IMG/VR virus record: IMGVR_UViG_3300031884_000146
Span: 1 to 22,747 of that record
Reading direction: 5' to 3' (one strand)
Length of the DNA stretch: 22,747 nucleotides
Source: a virus
The first letter of the stretch is position 1. Every line of letters starts with the position of its first letter. Positions 1-8,160 of this stretch are shown piece after piece. Below the pieces are notes generated by a model. The model was not told where the DNA came from, did not search any database, and was given only the letters and a program-made list of their open reading frames with translations. A program made the position numbers and the translations under genes.

Positions 1-3000
1 TAGTATTTGCTGCAGGGACAACCTTTAGTGTAGCTTGTAATGCTGGATCTGCTTTGGGTCCAAATAACGGCTTAAATACTGCACTGTTTAGGATCACTGC
101 ATCTGACAACATTTTATAGTCTTGGACGTTTCCATAATCTTGATTTAACTCATCTAGAGTAGGAGGATCAGGTTCAGGAATAGTATTTGTAGTATCTTGA
201 ATATAATTAGTATAAGAAGTATAATATGATTGGGTTAACACGTACAAGTCAATAATATTTGTTACAACTGGATCAATTCTATTTGTATCATTTGAATTAT
301 GTTTGTATTGAAAAGAAAGTCCTTGTCTACCGGGCAATACTGAATATTGAGGTTGCACAATCATAGTATATGAAGGTATAATTACAGTTGGATCTTGCAC
401 AGAAATATAAAATACTCCATTTGGTAAAGAAGGATCATTTGGATTAGTCTGGTTGTACGCATAGAATAATTGTCCAACCGGGTAGTCATACTTAACTACT
501 TCTATTTCTCCTAGAGTAGCATAGCTGTAAACCACTGACGATGATGGCACTAAGTATTCTACTGATAGATTATTAGGGTCAACTACTGTTTCAAAGAAAG
601 TATAGATTCCAGCATTTGAACCGCCATTAACATACCCAGTAATGGTATTGAAGAAATCGGGATTCAAAATCAGTTGTTGATTGTTTACATCAGTTGCCGA
701 GACTTCAATCTGAAATTGATTCGTGTATCCGTCAGGTAGTACTGGTTGACCAACAATGTTCAGTATATAACTTGTTCCCAGCGGTAATGAAGAACCATAC
801 TGAGTATTAATTGGAAGTACATTAATATTATCTTGTATAACAGTTCCTGAAAATGGATCATAAACAATTTGATTCTCGTTGAATATGAATCGGGTGTCTG
901 CGACTGAACCAAAGAAATATTTCGTAGAGTGATAGGTTATAGTATAAACATTGCTATTTGGTGTGCTATAGAAATATACAAAAGCAGCAGGATCATCATA
1001 GGTAGATATTGACCATCTTTCTTGATTGACTAATAAAGAATTATCAAACACAAGACTAAAACTCTGCTGAAGTTCCATTTGAATTACTGCTTGCTGAATT
1101 AAAGTTGAATAAAATACATTATCAAAAACAGGAATAATCTGTGAAATTATCGCACCGGTAGGAATGTACCCACTCAGTGAGATAGGTCCGTTACCATTAG
1201 CAAAATTTCCCTGACCAAAATTACTTCCGTCACCTATAACTGACAACACAGTAGACCAGACATAAGTCGTATCCCCGGGTCCTGGAATACCAGACTGTAG
1301 TCTGTTATTAGAATCAAAATACTTACCTGACGGCGCAGTAAACTGCACGAGAGCCCCGGCTGTTAGATACTTTAGATTATTAGTATTGTATGTACCTACT
1401 ACTATAGGAGATTTTATATCCTGAATCATGTTATATACATAACCTGTCTCAGATCCAGTATCAACGGTGCTTGTCTGCCAATAAACTACACCGTCTCCGG
1501 TTGAGGTGTTTACTGGATATCTAGTATAATTTTGAATATAATACTGATTTGCATCATTTTGTGCCAGTACCGCTGCAAGGTTATTCGTAAAAAATGATAT
1601 TATATCATTAGAGTTGTTCACGGTCAGTGTTAGGAATCCGTCAGTATTATCTTGCCATAACGCACCATCATCACCAAATGAGTTGGTGCTTGAATACTTG
1701 CCTGTAGGATCAAGCAGGTCTAAATTTTTAGATACACCTACGGAAGAACGATTTAATGCTTTAGACTTGACAATTGAACTATAAAGGGTGAACGGGAAGT
1801 TGTTGTAATCTTCTCCGTTAACCATACGATTCTGAGAATAGTAACGGGTAGGAGCACGGAGTCTGATATCATCTAGCGATTCACGGGCCTGGGCATTTGA
1901 TACAGTCAGTGGCAGAGCGAGGCTGACAGTGAGCGTCTGTGCTTTGTTTGTTCTGTCAATATAGGTGAATGAGACAGAGATACCATTCATCTCGCTTGGT
2001 TCAATAGTATATGTAAGGGCATTACCTGCACGGACATATGCCCTGAAGTTTCCTACTGGAATCTCAGAGAACACACCATCACCAAATACATATGACACTT
2101 GGTCATTGAATCCGGAATTTACAGAAAAGATTTTCTTACCACTAGATTCGGTTTGCAGATATGCATTTGAATATACATTAGGTACCTGTACCCACGGGAT
2201 TCTTGTGCCATCAGTAGCAAATTGGTTCAACCAAGTATCTGTATTGTTGACACCTTGAATAGTTCCTATAGGAATGATCTGATTGGAGATTTGTTGTTGT
2301 AGGGCGAAATCGTATGTCTGTAGACTACCCTGCTTGAAATAGAAAAAGAAACCTGTTTGAGGACTGCCAAATCCTAATTGATCATTACGATAAAGCACGT
2401 TGAATCTACCTGAAGGTGCAGGAGGAATCTCATATACATAATCTTCATTCGCGGAAGTCACACTTACGAGTTCAAAGTTCATATTTTGACCACTGATAGA
2501 AGAAGTGAACGGTATGATAGGTAATGCTGTAGGAGCTATCTGAATAGCATATTCACTAGTTGTGACACCTAGAATATCAGCAGTATTACCTGGTTGTCCG
2601 ATTCGTTGCGAACTAACAAAAGCAGCATTCCAGATAGTATTCATCTGATTTAACCAACTGGGATTAGCTGGATCATTCCAGAGAATAGTCGTATTACTCA
2701 GATTCATTCCGGTGATATCAGTTATATTTTGGGTAGTTGATATACCGGTTACCTTTAGATATCCTTGACCTGCCAGATTTCTTTTTGGAGTGTAACTGAC
2801 CAGATTTGCGAGTTTGATCACTGAATCTCTGCGTTGAGCAGTGTCAATAAAATTCTCCCTCGCATTCAAGTCATCTCTGAATGCCAGCCCTTGACCCATA
2901 AATGCGATGATATCAAGTAGCGCGATGTATTCTGAGGATTCAGTAAAGTCATTGAATGTTTCCGGATAGTACAGTTGTAGATAATCAACGAAACTCTTGC

Positions 3001-3109
3001 GTAAAGTTTCATAATCATAACTTTTAAAATCCGCTTGCTGGTAAGTTTGATATAGTGCTTGCCAGTCATTCGTACCGAATAATGCTGCTTGGCGTGATGA
3101 CGTTACCAC
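1..3109 (-). CDS. 6: Baseplate wedge protein gp6 (baseplate J-like), partial at its C-terminus
   Basis: The frame is open on the minus strand from a GTG at 3109 to the left edge, with no stop in at least 1036 codons, so the C-terminus is missing. The N-terminus (SRQAALFGTNDWQALYQTY, then IALLDIIAFMGQGLAFRDDL and SYTPKRNLAGQG) is the well-conserved start of T4-like gp6, which forms the ring of wedges around the baseplate hub. Further in, VRAPTRYYSQNRMVNGEDYN and NRIDPVVTNIIDLYVLTQSY are also typical. I chose the GTG because AAGGAG (3124-3119) lies 9 nt upstream and a TAG in frame closes the ORF at 3127; no ATG occurs before the conserved region. T4 gp6 is 660 residues, so this version is clearly longer. 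The ribosome binding site lies inside the last codons of the upstream homing endonuclease gene. Confidence 0.93.
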   Translation of the reverse strand, partial: MVTSSRQAALFGTNDWQALYQTYQQADFKSYDYETLRKSFVDYLQLYYPETFNDFTESSEYIALLDIIAFMGQGLAFRDDLNARENFIDTAQRRDSVIKLANLVSYTPKRNLAGQGYLKVTGISTTQNITDITGMNLSNTTILWNDPANPSWLNQMNTIWNAAFVSSQRIGQPGNTADILGVTTSEYAIQIAPTALPIIPFTSSISGQNMNFELVSVTSANEDYVYEIPPAPSGRFNVLYRNDQLGFGSPQTGFFFYFKQGSLQTYDFALQQQISNQIIPIGTIQGVNNTDTWLNQFATDGTRIPWVQVPNVYSNAYLQTESSGKKIFSVNSGFNDQVSYVFGDGVFSEIPVGNFRAYVRAGNALTYTIEPSEMNGISVSFTYIDRTNKAQTLTVSLALPLTVSNAQARESLDDIRLRAPTRYYSQNRMVNGEDYNNFPFTLYSSIVKSKALNRSSVGVSKNLDLLDPTGKYSSTNSFGDDGALWQDNTDGFLTLTVNNSNDIISFFTNNLAAVLAQNDANQYYIQNYTRYPVNTSTGDGVVYWQTSTVDTGSETGYVYNMIQDIKSPIVVGTYNTNNLKYLTAGALVQFTAPSGKYFDSNNRLQSGIPGPGDTTYVWSTVLSVIGDGSNFGQGNFANGNGPISLSGYIPTGAIISQIIPVFDNVFYSTLIQQAVIQMELQQSFSLVFDNSLLVNQERWSISTYDDPAAFVYFYSTPNSNVYTITYHSTKYFFGSVADTRFIFNENQIVYDPFSGTVIQDNINVLPINTQYGSSLPLGTSYILNIVGQPVLPDGYTNQFQIEVSATDVNNQQLILNPDFFNTITGYVNGGSNAGIYTFFETVVDPNNLSVEYLVPSSSVVYSYATLGEIEVVKYDYPVGQLFYAYNQTNPNDPSLPNGVFYISVQDPTVIIPSYTMIVQPQYSVLPGRQGLSFQYKHNSNDTNRIDPVVTNIIDLYVLTQSYYTSYTNYIQDTTNTIPEPDPPTLDELNQDYGNVQDYKMLSDAVILNSAVFKPLFGPKADPALQATLKVVPAANT

Positions 3110-3110
3110 C

Positions 3111-3812
3111 TTATTGTACTCCTTCTATTTTAGATAGAATGCAATTTTTAAAATGATATCTTTTCATATTTGACAATCCACCTTTTTTATTACAATGTGG
3201 ACACATAATTATTTGTTGTGGGCCGGAATTTATACCCTTAGCATTTTCTTTTTGTTTCATTCTTGATTCCATTGATCTAGATTCGGTTTTTTTGCCTAGA
3301 TTCCATGGTATGTTTCCCAGCAGCGATCTACTTATATTTTCACATCTTTCAGCAGTAAACTTTACTCCTCGACGAGGTGCAACTGACGCTTCAATATGTT
3401 CTTTGGTTTGTTTTCTTCCTCGGAGTTTTGCCGCCGTCGCTTCAACTGCTTTAGGGTCTCGTTTTTTACCTTTCCCAGTATTTCCATTTCTAATTTTAGT
3501 AGCAATCTGTTTTTTTAGTTGCTCATCGGATACAACTCTACCGGCGGAACCATCGCCACCGTCTGTCTTATTATGTAGTATTCCGGTTCTTTGATCTTTG
3601 CGACCATACCAAATAATAAGTCTTCGTTCAATTGCTAATGCACCAATATCCGTTAAATTTCGTTCAACAATTATTACTCGGTTGAGGGCTTTGGGTGGTC
3701 TAACTTCACCCTTGCCTTTCGTCCATGCACGCAAATCTTTACCTTTACCGATATAATAAGGACTACCGTCTTCACGTAAATATGCGTACACATAAAATTC
3801 TAATGATGACAT
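3111..3812 (-). CDS. GIY-YIG homing endonuclease (Seg-like) inserted between gp25 and gp6
   Basis: A 233-residue protein with an N-terminal GIY-YIG nuclease domain: Tyr7-Val-Tyr9, then PYYIGKG (Tyr19-Tyr20-Ile-Gly22), a likely catalytic Glu62 in IERRLI, and HNKTDGGDG at 80-88. The middle (about 95-195) is rich in Lys and Gly and carries repeated short helices of the kind found in NUMOD-type DNA-binding regions. The C-terminus has a zinc finger, Cys204-x2-Cys207-x12-His220-x3-Cys224. Such free-standing enzymes cut cognate alleles lacking the gene and spread by repair; the exact target is unknown. It sits between two genes that are usually adjacent in T4-like phages. A late-promoter octamer lies 22 nt before the ATG, and the gp6 ribosome binding site falls in its last codons, so gp6 expression has been preserved. 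I infer insertion as a mobile element. Confidence 0.88.
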   Translation of the reverse strand: MSSLEFYVYAYLREDGSPYYIGKGKDLRAWTKGKGEVRPPKALNRVIIVERNLTDIGALAIERRLIIWYGRKDQRTGILHNKTDGGDGSAGRVVSDEQLKKQIATKIRNGNTGKGKKRDPKAVEATAAKLRGRKQTKEHIEASVAPRRGVKFTAERCENISRSLLGNIPWNLGKKTESRSMESRMKQKENAKGINSGPQQIIMCPHCNKKGGLSNMKRYHFKNCILSKIEGVQ

Positions 3813-3833
3813 GGCTACTCTCTTTTGATTAAG

Positions 3834-3841
3834 TATTTATC
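3834..3841 (-). promoter_or_regulatory. Phage late promoter octamer GATAAATA upstream of the GIY-YIG gene
   Basis: On the minus strand 3841-3834 reads GATAAATA, matching the NATAAATA late motif of T4-like phages (TATAAATA in T4). It lies 22 nt upstream of the endonuclease ATG at 3812, the right distance for a short leader. The window encodes the matching late sigma factor gp55. Position and match are seen; activity is inferred. Confidence 0.6.
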
Positions 3842-3860
3842 ATTATCAAAAAAGTGGATT

Positions 3861-4373
3861 TTATACTAGTGAGGCGGAATTAGTCTGAGAGTTAAAAAAT
3901 ACACTTAGTGTTTGTGGATTATTAAAGGGGAGAATAGCCATTTGAATTTCTAACAAAATACCGTTTTCTTGTGTGTACGATTTCAAATAATTAATGTCTA
4001 TTCTTGGATCATTCGCTGCGATTCTTCTGATATCGTTTTCTAATAATAATTGTAAGTCGGGTGTATTTGGTTCAAAGATATAATCCCAAATTCCAGTGCC
4101 GAAGCCAGGTTGACCGACTTTTTGTCCTCGTGGAATGTTCAATGCATTGATAAAATCTGTAATTACGAGTTGCTCATCAATAGTAAGAAATTTTTTGCCA
4201 GAGTAGATAGGTGTAATAGTTGAGCCTAACCCTGAAGTAACACCGTATCCATTGATAGGAGTCAATCCATTGGGGCCTACAGCAATATAACTCGTAGACA
4301 TACTGTCAATCTGAATGTTATTACTTCTGGGTTGACAAGCATTTAATGTACTGAATCCGATGTATTGTGGCAT
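3861..4373 (-). CDS. 25: Baseplate wedge protein gp25
   Basis: A 170-residue protein with the gp25-like fold signature in its second half: KVGQPGFGTGIWDYIFEPNT (residues 85-104), then LLLENDIRRIAANDPRI (109-125) and a strand-rich C-terminus. gp25 joins the inner ring of the baseplate and touches the first disc of the sheath; the fold is shared with type VI secretion TssE and contractile injection systems. T4 gp25 is 132 residues, so this one has about 40 extra N-terminal residues. ATG at 4373 is preceded by AAGGAA with a 7-nt gap and by a perfect TATAAATA late promoter. gp5 lies upstream and the inserted GIY-YIG gene downstream, where gp6 would normally follow directly. Confidence 0.9.
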   Translation of the reverse strand: MPQYIGFSTLNACQPRSNNIQIDSMSTSYIAVGPNGLTPINGYGVTSGLGSTITPIYSGKKFLTIDEQLVITDFINALNIPRGQKVGQPGFGTGIWDYIFEPNTPDLQLLLENDIRRIAANDPRIDINYLKSYTQENGILLEIQMAILPFNNPQTLSVFFNSQTNSASLV

Positions 4374-4390
4374 ATCTTATTCCTTTATAG

Positions 4391-4398
4391 TATTTATA
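4391..4398 (-). promoter_or_regulatory. T4-type late promoter TATAAATA for gp25
   Basis: Minus strand 4398-4391 is TATAAATA, the exact T4 late promoter -10 element. It begins at the base directly after the gp5 stop codon (4401-4399) and ends 17 nt before the gp25 ATG. The gp25-gp6 end of the cluster can therefore be transcribed late independently of the long gp5 message. Confidence 0.75.
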
Positions 4399-7300
4399 TT
4401 ATTGGGCGAATTGAGGATTAGATTGTTGGAATGCGTTTACTGCATCCTCAGCAGCAGCTAAAACGGCGGAGGCTGCAAGAAATGCTTGATATGCAGTGGA
4501 AATTCCGGGATCTCCAGCAGGAAGATTATTTTCGGCTGTCATGTACGCACTTTGAGTTATTGCCAGATTACTTAACGCCGATGATACTGCATTCAACAGC
4601 ACGTTATACTGATCAGATAGTGCTTGGTTTGCCGCTTGTTGTGCCTCGTAAGTAGATATCGTATCTGTAGACACTGCTCCAGTCAGATTAGGAGGAGGTA
4701 TTCCCGGATCACCGAGTAGACTTGTTGTCTGGGCAGTGATAGAAGTACGATCATTTGTATTGAAGCCAACTGTAGGAAGATTGATTGCTGCTGGGCCGCC
4801 TGACGCCAACGATGCTATAGAAGATTGCAGTTGTGCGATTCCACCTACTGATAATCCAGCAGAAGCTAGAGAAGTTAATCCTCCTAGTTTACTCGCAGCG
4901 GCACCTAATGCTCCAACAATTCCGTTTATAGACGAAGAAGTTAGATTAGTTAGAGTGTTAGTAGCAGATGTCAATCCTCCTAATGGTCCAGCTGCCGGCG
5001 ACACTGCATTTAATGCTGAAGAATGTGCATTATCTATTAGCCCAGAAAGCGCGGTTGATCCAGGTATGCTGTTGATTGCCCCCTTTGCGTTATTAAGAAC
5101 TGCTGACACTGTGTTTATTCCACCGGGCAGATTGCTTAATCCACTAGCAAGAACTGATGATGTCGCAGCCGATGCTCCTTGTTGGATAACAGATGCTGCA
5201 TTTGATAGAGCCGGCAGTCCGCCTGCTGCTAATGTTGATCCTGCACCAGCAATTGCAGCAACATTGTTTACTGCATTCTCTACTCCACCGATAGTAGTAT
5301 TGAGTGCGTGTCCTGTAACCGCAGCAGATATAGAGTTTGCCGCACCTGTTATACCACCTACCGTAATTCCAGTAGAAGTTCCCCCCACAGCATTGGCAAT
5401 GGATGATAAAGATTTACTCACGGATGATATCTCGCCTGCGACTGACGCAATGCTATTATTTACCGCTCCGGTAGCTTTGGCAATATTACTTAATGAAGCA
5501 GCAGTAGATGTTACCGCTGCTACTGCTCCGGACACGCTGCCAATAGCATCTTTTGCTAGACTAGAAACTGAGCCGGCGGCACCTGCAAGAGAACTCACTG
5601 CTCCGGTCACTTTACCCAATAAAGAACCACTTGCTTGAGAGGTCTGATCGGCAATTGTGGCTGCTGCGGCGGCGTTTGCTTTGGCGATAGCAGTAAGATT
5701 TTGCGGTATGCCGGCTTGTAGTGGAGTAAAAGAATTTTTAATGGCATTAAACGCTGACGCTGCTATGCCTTTGCTTTGGTCTACTAATGAACTGAGGCCG
5801 GGAATTGAACTCATAGCAGTCAATGCACTAGCTACGCCGCCCAGACCACCGGTTAGGTTAGTGGCTAGTTTTGCTGCCGCACTGCCGGCGCCGATAGCAC
5901 TGAGGGCACTATCTATCTTATTAACTGAACCAGTAACCGATGATGCTGCGTTTGCCGCAGCAGACGTAGCACTATTCAATGCGGCGGACCCCGAACCAAC
6001 GAGAGATCCTCCGAGATTATTAACGACTCCAGCCGCGCCGCCACTCAATGCCTTAGAAACCGAATTCGCCGCGCCAGCAAGATTAGCAGCAGCATTAGCA
6101 GCAGCATTCAGTGTTCCTGATACTTGTTTGATTGCATTTATAGTTGATCCCACATCTACAGTCGTTGCTGCGTGAACTAATCCGGTAAGTGCTGCTGGTG
6201 CTTCTTTGCCAGTGATCGCACCAATGGTTGTCAATGCTGTCTGGGCTTTTTGCATACCACTAACGATGCCAGTAGCCTGAGCAGTTGTATTTTTAATCAG
6301 ACTCGTCAGATTTCCTATGCCGGATGCTCCTGTGAATAATGATGCCGGCATCGCTTGTGCTATGTTTGCACCCTGCTGAACGAGCCCAGTGACAAGTGTG
6401 GCGGCTCCTGGTTTTAATATATTACCACTTACTAACTGAGCAGGGGTCTGTGCAAATGCACCTACTGCCGCGACCTTGCCCTCAGATGTTTCAATCACTG
6501 CGGCGCCCTGTGTCACGGCGGCTGCGGCTGGACCTGTTGCCGCAGCAGTTGCTTGAGCAGCTAGAGTTGCACCTGTCGTATTAGTGCTTACGCCAGCCGA
6601 AGGGGCGGCTGTTACAGGTGCAGATGCTACCGTCGCACTTGCCGGCGGAGAAGGTCCGGTCGCTGCTCCAGCAGTATTAGTCGCATCAACTGCCCCAGAA
6701 GGTGCCGGTGGTAAACTAGCAGCGGCATCAAGATTTGTTTTTGCATCCACTCCTTGACCTGCATTAGCCCACGGCGCGTGAGCAGGGGCGCGGGAGCAGA
6801 CAGTGAGTAACTTTGCAGGTGCAGCCATGTAACCCTTTGTGCTGTCATGCAAGGTATCAGTCTGTGCGATGAGGGGGATGCTGGGTACTGATGCTGGCGA
6901 AGTACCGGGAGCCCCGCTGTTTAGATTCACCTTAGAACCGTTAACATACGCCTGGCCACCAGCGACCATAGACGCATCTCCTCCGGCACCCCAAGCAATA
7001 GCGCCGCCTGCTAGACCAGTGATTTTTCCTAATGCACCGAAGTTAATATCAGTAGTAGCTCTCATCTGGGTCGTTGTCTCAGAGTTAGTGTTTATGCTAT
7101 TAGCTTGGAGATTAAATTTCCCCATGGCGTGCATATTAATATCCTGATCTGCGTGGAGATTCAAGTCTCCTTGAGTTCTAATATTGACTGAATTAGTAGA
7201 GTACATATCAATCGTACCTTCTTTACCTAATTCAATATAACTCTGTCCATTAGAGTGAAGTATCATGAGGGTCTGGCCGTCATCGCTCATCAGAATCTGA

Positions 7301-8154
7301 TGGCCCAATGCAGTCCTCAATCTAATTAGCTGGTCTCTACCGATGACATCACCGTCATCCATGACGAGGCTGTGACCTCCCCGTCTTGCAACGACTTGTA
7401 GTTGGGCATCTTTGTCCGGAGTAAGATTGTTGACAACAGTAGAATCATCATATCCGCCCTGATAGATAGGTCTACCAGGAGTAGACACTCCCCAGCCTAC
7501 ACGACTTGCTGCTTCGCGAGATGCACTTGATGATATAGGACCACGAATAGGGTCTCGTATGATTCCTTGTTGATTCATGATTGCAGCAGAATAGCTATGA
7601 ACAGGTCTAGGTGCTGAATTAAATTCCGGACTATTGGTTACTGGCGCATTGTTTGTATTAATGTTTGTTACTGGCAACCTAGTTGCACCACCAAACCCTT
7701 GTGCTTCTCCTTCATTGGCAACGATGTTATCTGCTGAACCAATAGCAGGTACCATGTGCAATGTTTCTGCTGATGGAACTGATCCTATGTAGAAACCATA
7801 GTTAGGATCACCGTTGATAAAGATACAGATAACAGTAGTTCCGATATCAGGAGGAGCGTGCCACATACCGTAGGAACTAGGATTAGATTTATAGGTGCCG
7901 TGACCGTCATTTCCAGCAGTACTCCCGACTTGACCAAAAAAGGTGCTCAGATAACTTACCGTTATCCAGTGATCAGACGAGTCAGAGTCCATTGGTGGCT
8001 TGTCAGATAACAGAACTTTAATTCTTCCTGCTCGGGTAGGATCGATGTTATCCTTAACGATTCCAAAAAGAGGAACCATTTTAGTAATAGCTCCGCCGGT
8101 ATCAGGCTTACTTGATTTGACTGGACCAAATGTTTTAATAGAGTCTATTGGCAT
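4399..8154 (-). CDS. 5: gp5-like baseplate central spike: OB fold and beta-helix, no lysozyme domain, long Ala/Ser-rich tail
   Basis: A 1251-residue protein. Residues about 26-130 form an OB-fold domain like that of gp5/VgrG (MVPLFGIVKDNIDPTRAGRI, then WHAPPDIGTTVICIFINGD). Residues about 250-370 contain alternating short strands (GHQILMSDDGQTLMILHSNG, SVNIRTQGDLNLHADQDINM) typical of the triple-stranded beta-helix needle. T4 gp5 carries a lysozyme domain between these parts; residues 130-250 here show no lysozyme-like motif. From about 415 to 1150 the chain is almost entirely Ala, Ser, Gly, Thr, Asn and Val in repeating helical-looking blocks, followed by a short ordinary C-terminus. T4 gp5 is 575 residues. 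It follows the hub-type gene at 8161-10620 with a 6-nt gap, using a GGAGGAGG site at the end of that gene. Role as puncturing spike is inferred from family; the role of the tail is unknown. Confidence 0.85.
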   Translation of the reverse strand: MPIDSIKTFGPVKSSKPDTGGAITKMVPLFGIVKDNIDPTRAGRIKVLLSDKPPMDSDSSDHWITVSYLSTFFGQVGSTAGNDGHGTYKSNPSSYGMWHAPPDIGTTVICIFINGDPNYGFYIGSVPSAETLHMVPAIGSADNIVANEGEAQGFGGATRLPVTNINTNNAPVTNSPEFNSAPRPVHSYSAAIMNQQGIIRDPIRGPISSSASREAASRVGWGVSTPGRPIYQGGYDDSTVVNNLTPDKDAQLQVVARRGGHSLVMDDGDVIGRDQLIRLRTALGHQILMSDDGQTLMILHSNGQSYIELGKEGTIDMYSTNSVNIRTQGDLNLHADQDINMHAMGKFNLQANSINTNSETTTQMRATTDINFGALGKITGLAGGAIAWGAGGDASMVAGGQAYVNGSKVNLNSGAPGTSPASVPSIPLIAQTDTLHDSTKGYMAAPAKLLTVCSRAPAHAPWANAGQGVDAKTNLDAAASLPPAPSGAVDATNTAGAATGPSPPASATVASAPVTAAPSAGVSTNTTGATLAAQATAAATGPAAAAVTQGAAVIETSEGKVAAVGAFAQTPAQLVSGNILKPGAATLVTGLVQQGANIAQAMPASLFTGASGIGNLTSLIKNTTAQATGIVSGMQKAQTALTTIGAITGKEAPAALTGLVHAATTVDVGSTINAIKQVSGTLNAAANAAANLAGAANSVSKALSGGAAGVVNNLGGSLVGSGSAALNSATSAAANAASSVTGSVNKIDSALSAIGAGSAAAKLATNLTGGLGGVASALTAMSSIPGLSSLVDQSKGIAASAFNAIKNSFTPLQAGIPQNLTAIAKANAAAAATIADQTSQASGSLLGKVTGAVSSLAGAAGSVSSLAKDAIGSVSGAVAAVTSTAASLSNIAKATGAVNNSIASVAGEISSVSKSLSSIANAVGGTSTGITVGGITGAANSISAAVTGHALNTTIGGVENAVNNVAAIAGAGSTLAAGGLPALSNAASVIQQGASAATSSVLASGLSNLPGGINTVSAVLNNAKGAINSIPGSTALSGLIDNAHSSALNAVSPAAGPLGGLTSATNTLTNLTSSSINGIVGALGAAASKLGGLTSLASAGLSVGGIAQLQSSIASLASGGPAAINLPTVGFNTNDRTSITAQTTSLLGDPGIPPPNLTGAVSTDTISTYEAQQAANQALSDQYNVLLNAVSSALSNLAITQSAYMTAENNLPAGDPGISTAYQAFLAASAVLAAAEDAVNAFQQSNPQFAQ

Positions 8155-8160
8155 GTGATT

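Noticed and set aside
2866-3594. Overlapping small ORFs 2866-3069 (minus) and 3292-3594 (plus)
   Set aside because: Shadows of gp6 and of the GIY-YIG gene in other frames; codon content does not fit.
4736-6175. Long plus-strand ORFs (300 and 172 residues) inside the gp5-like gene
   Set aside because: They are antisense shadows of the Ala/Ser-rich region: reverse reading of GCN/TCN-type codons avoids stops. No ribosome binding site or recognisable motif.
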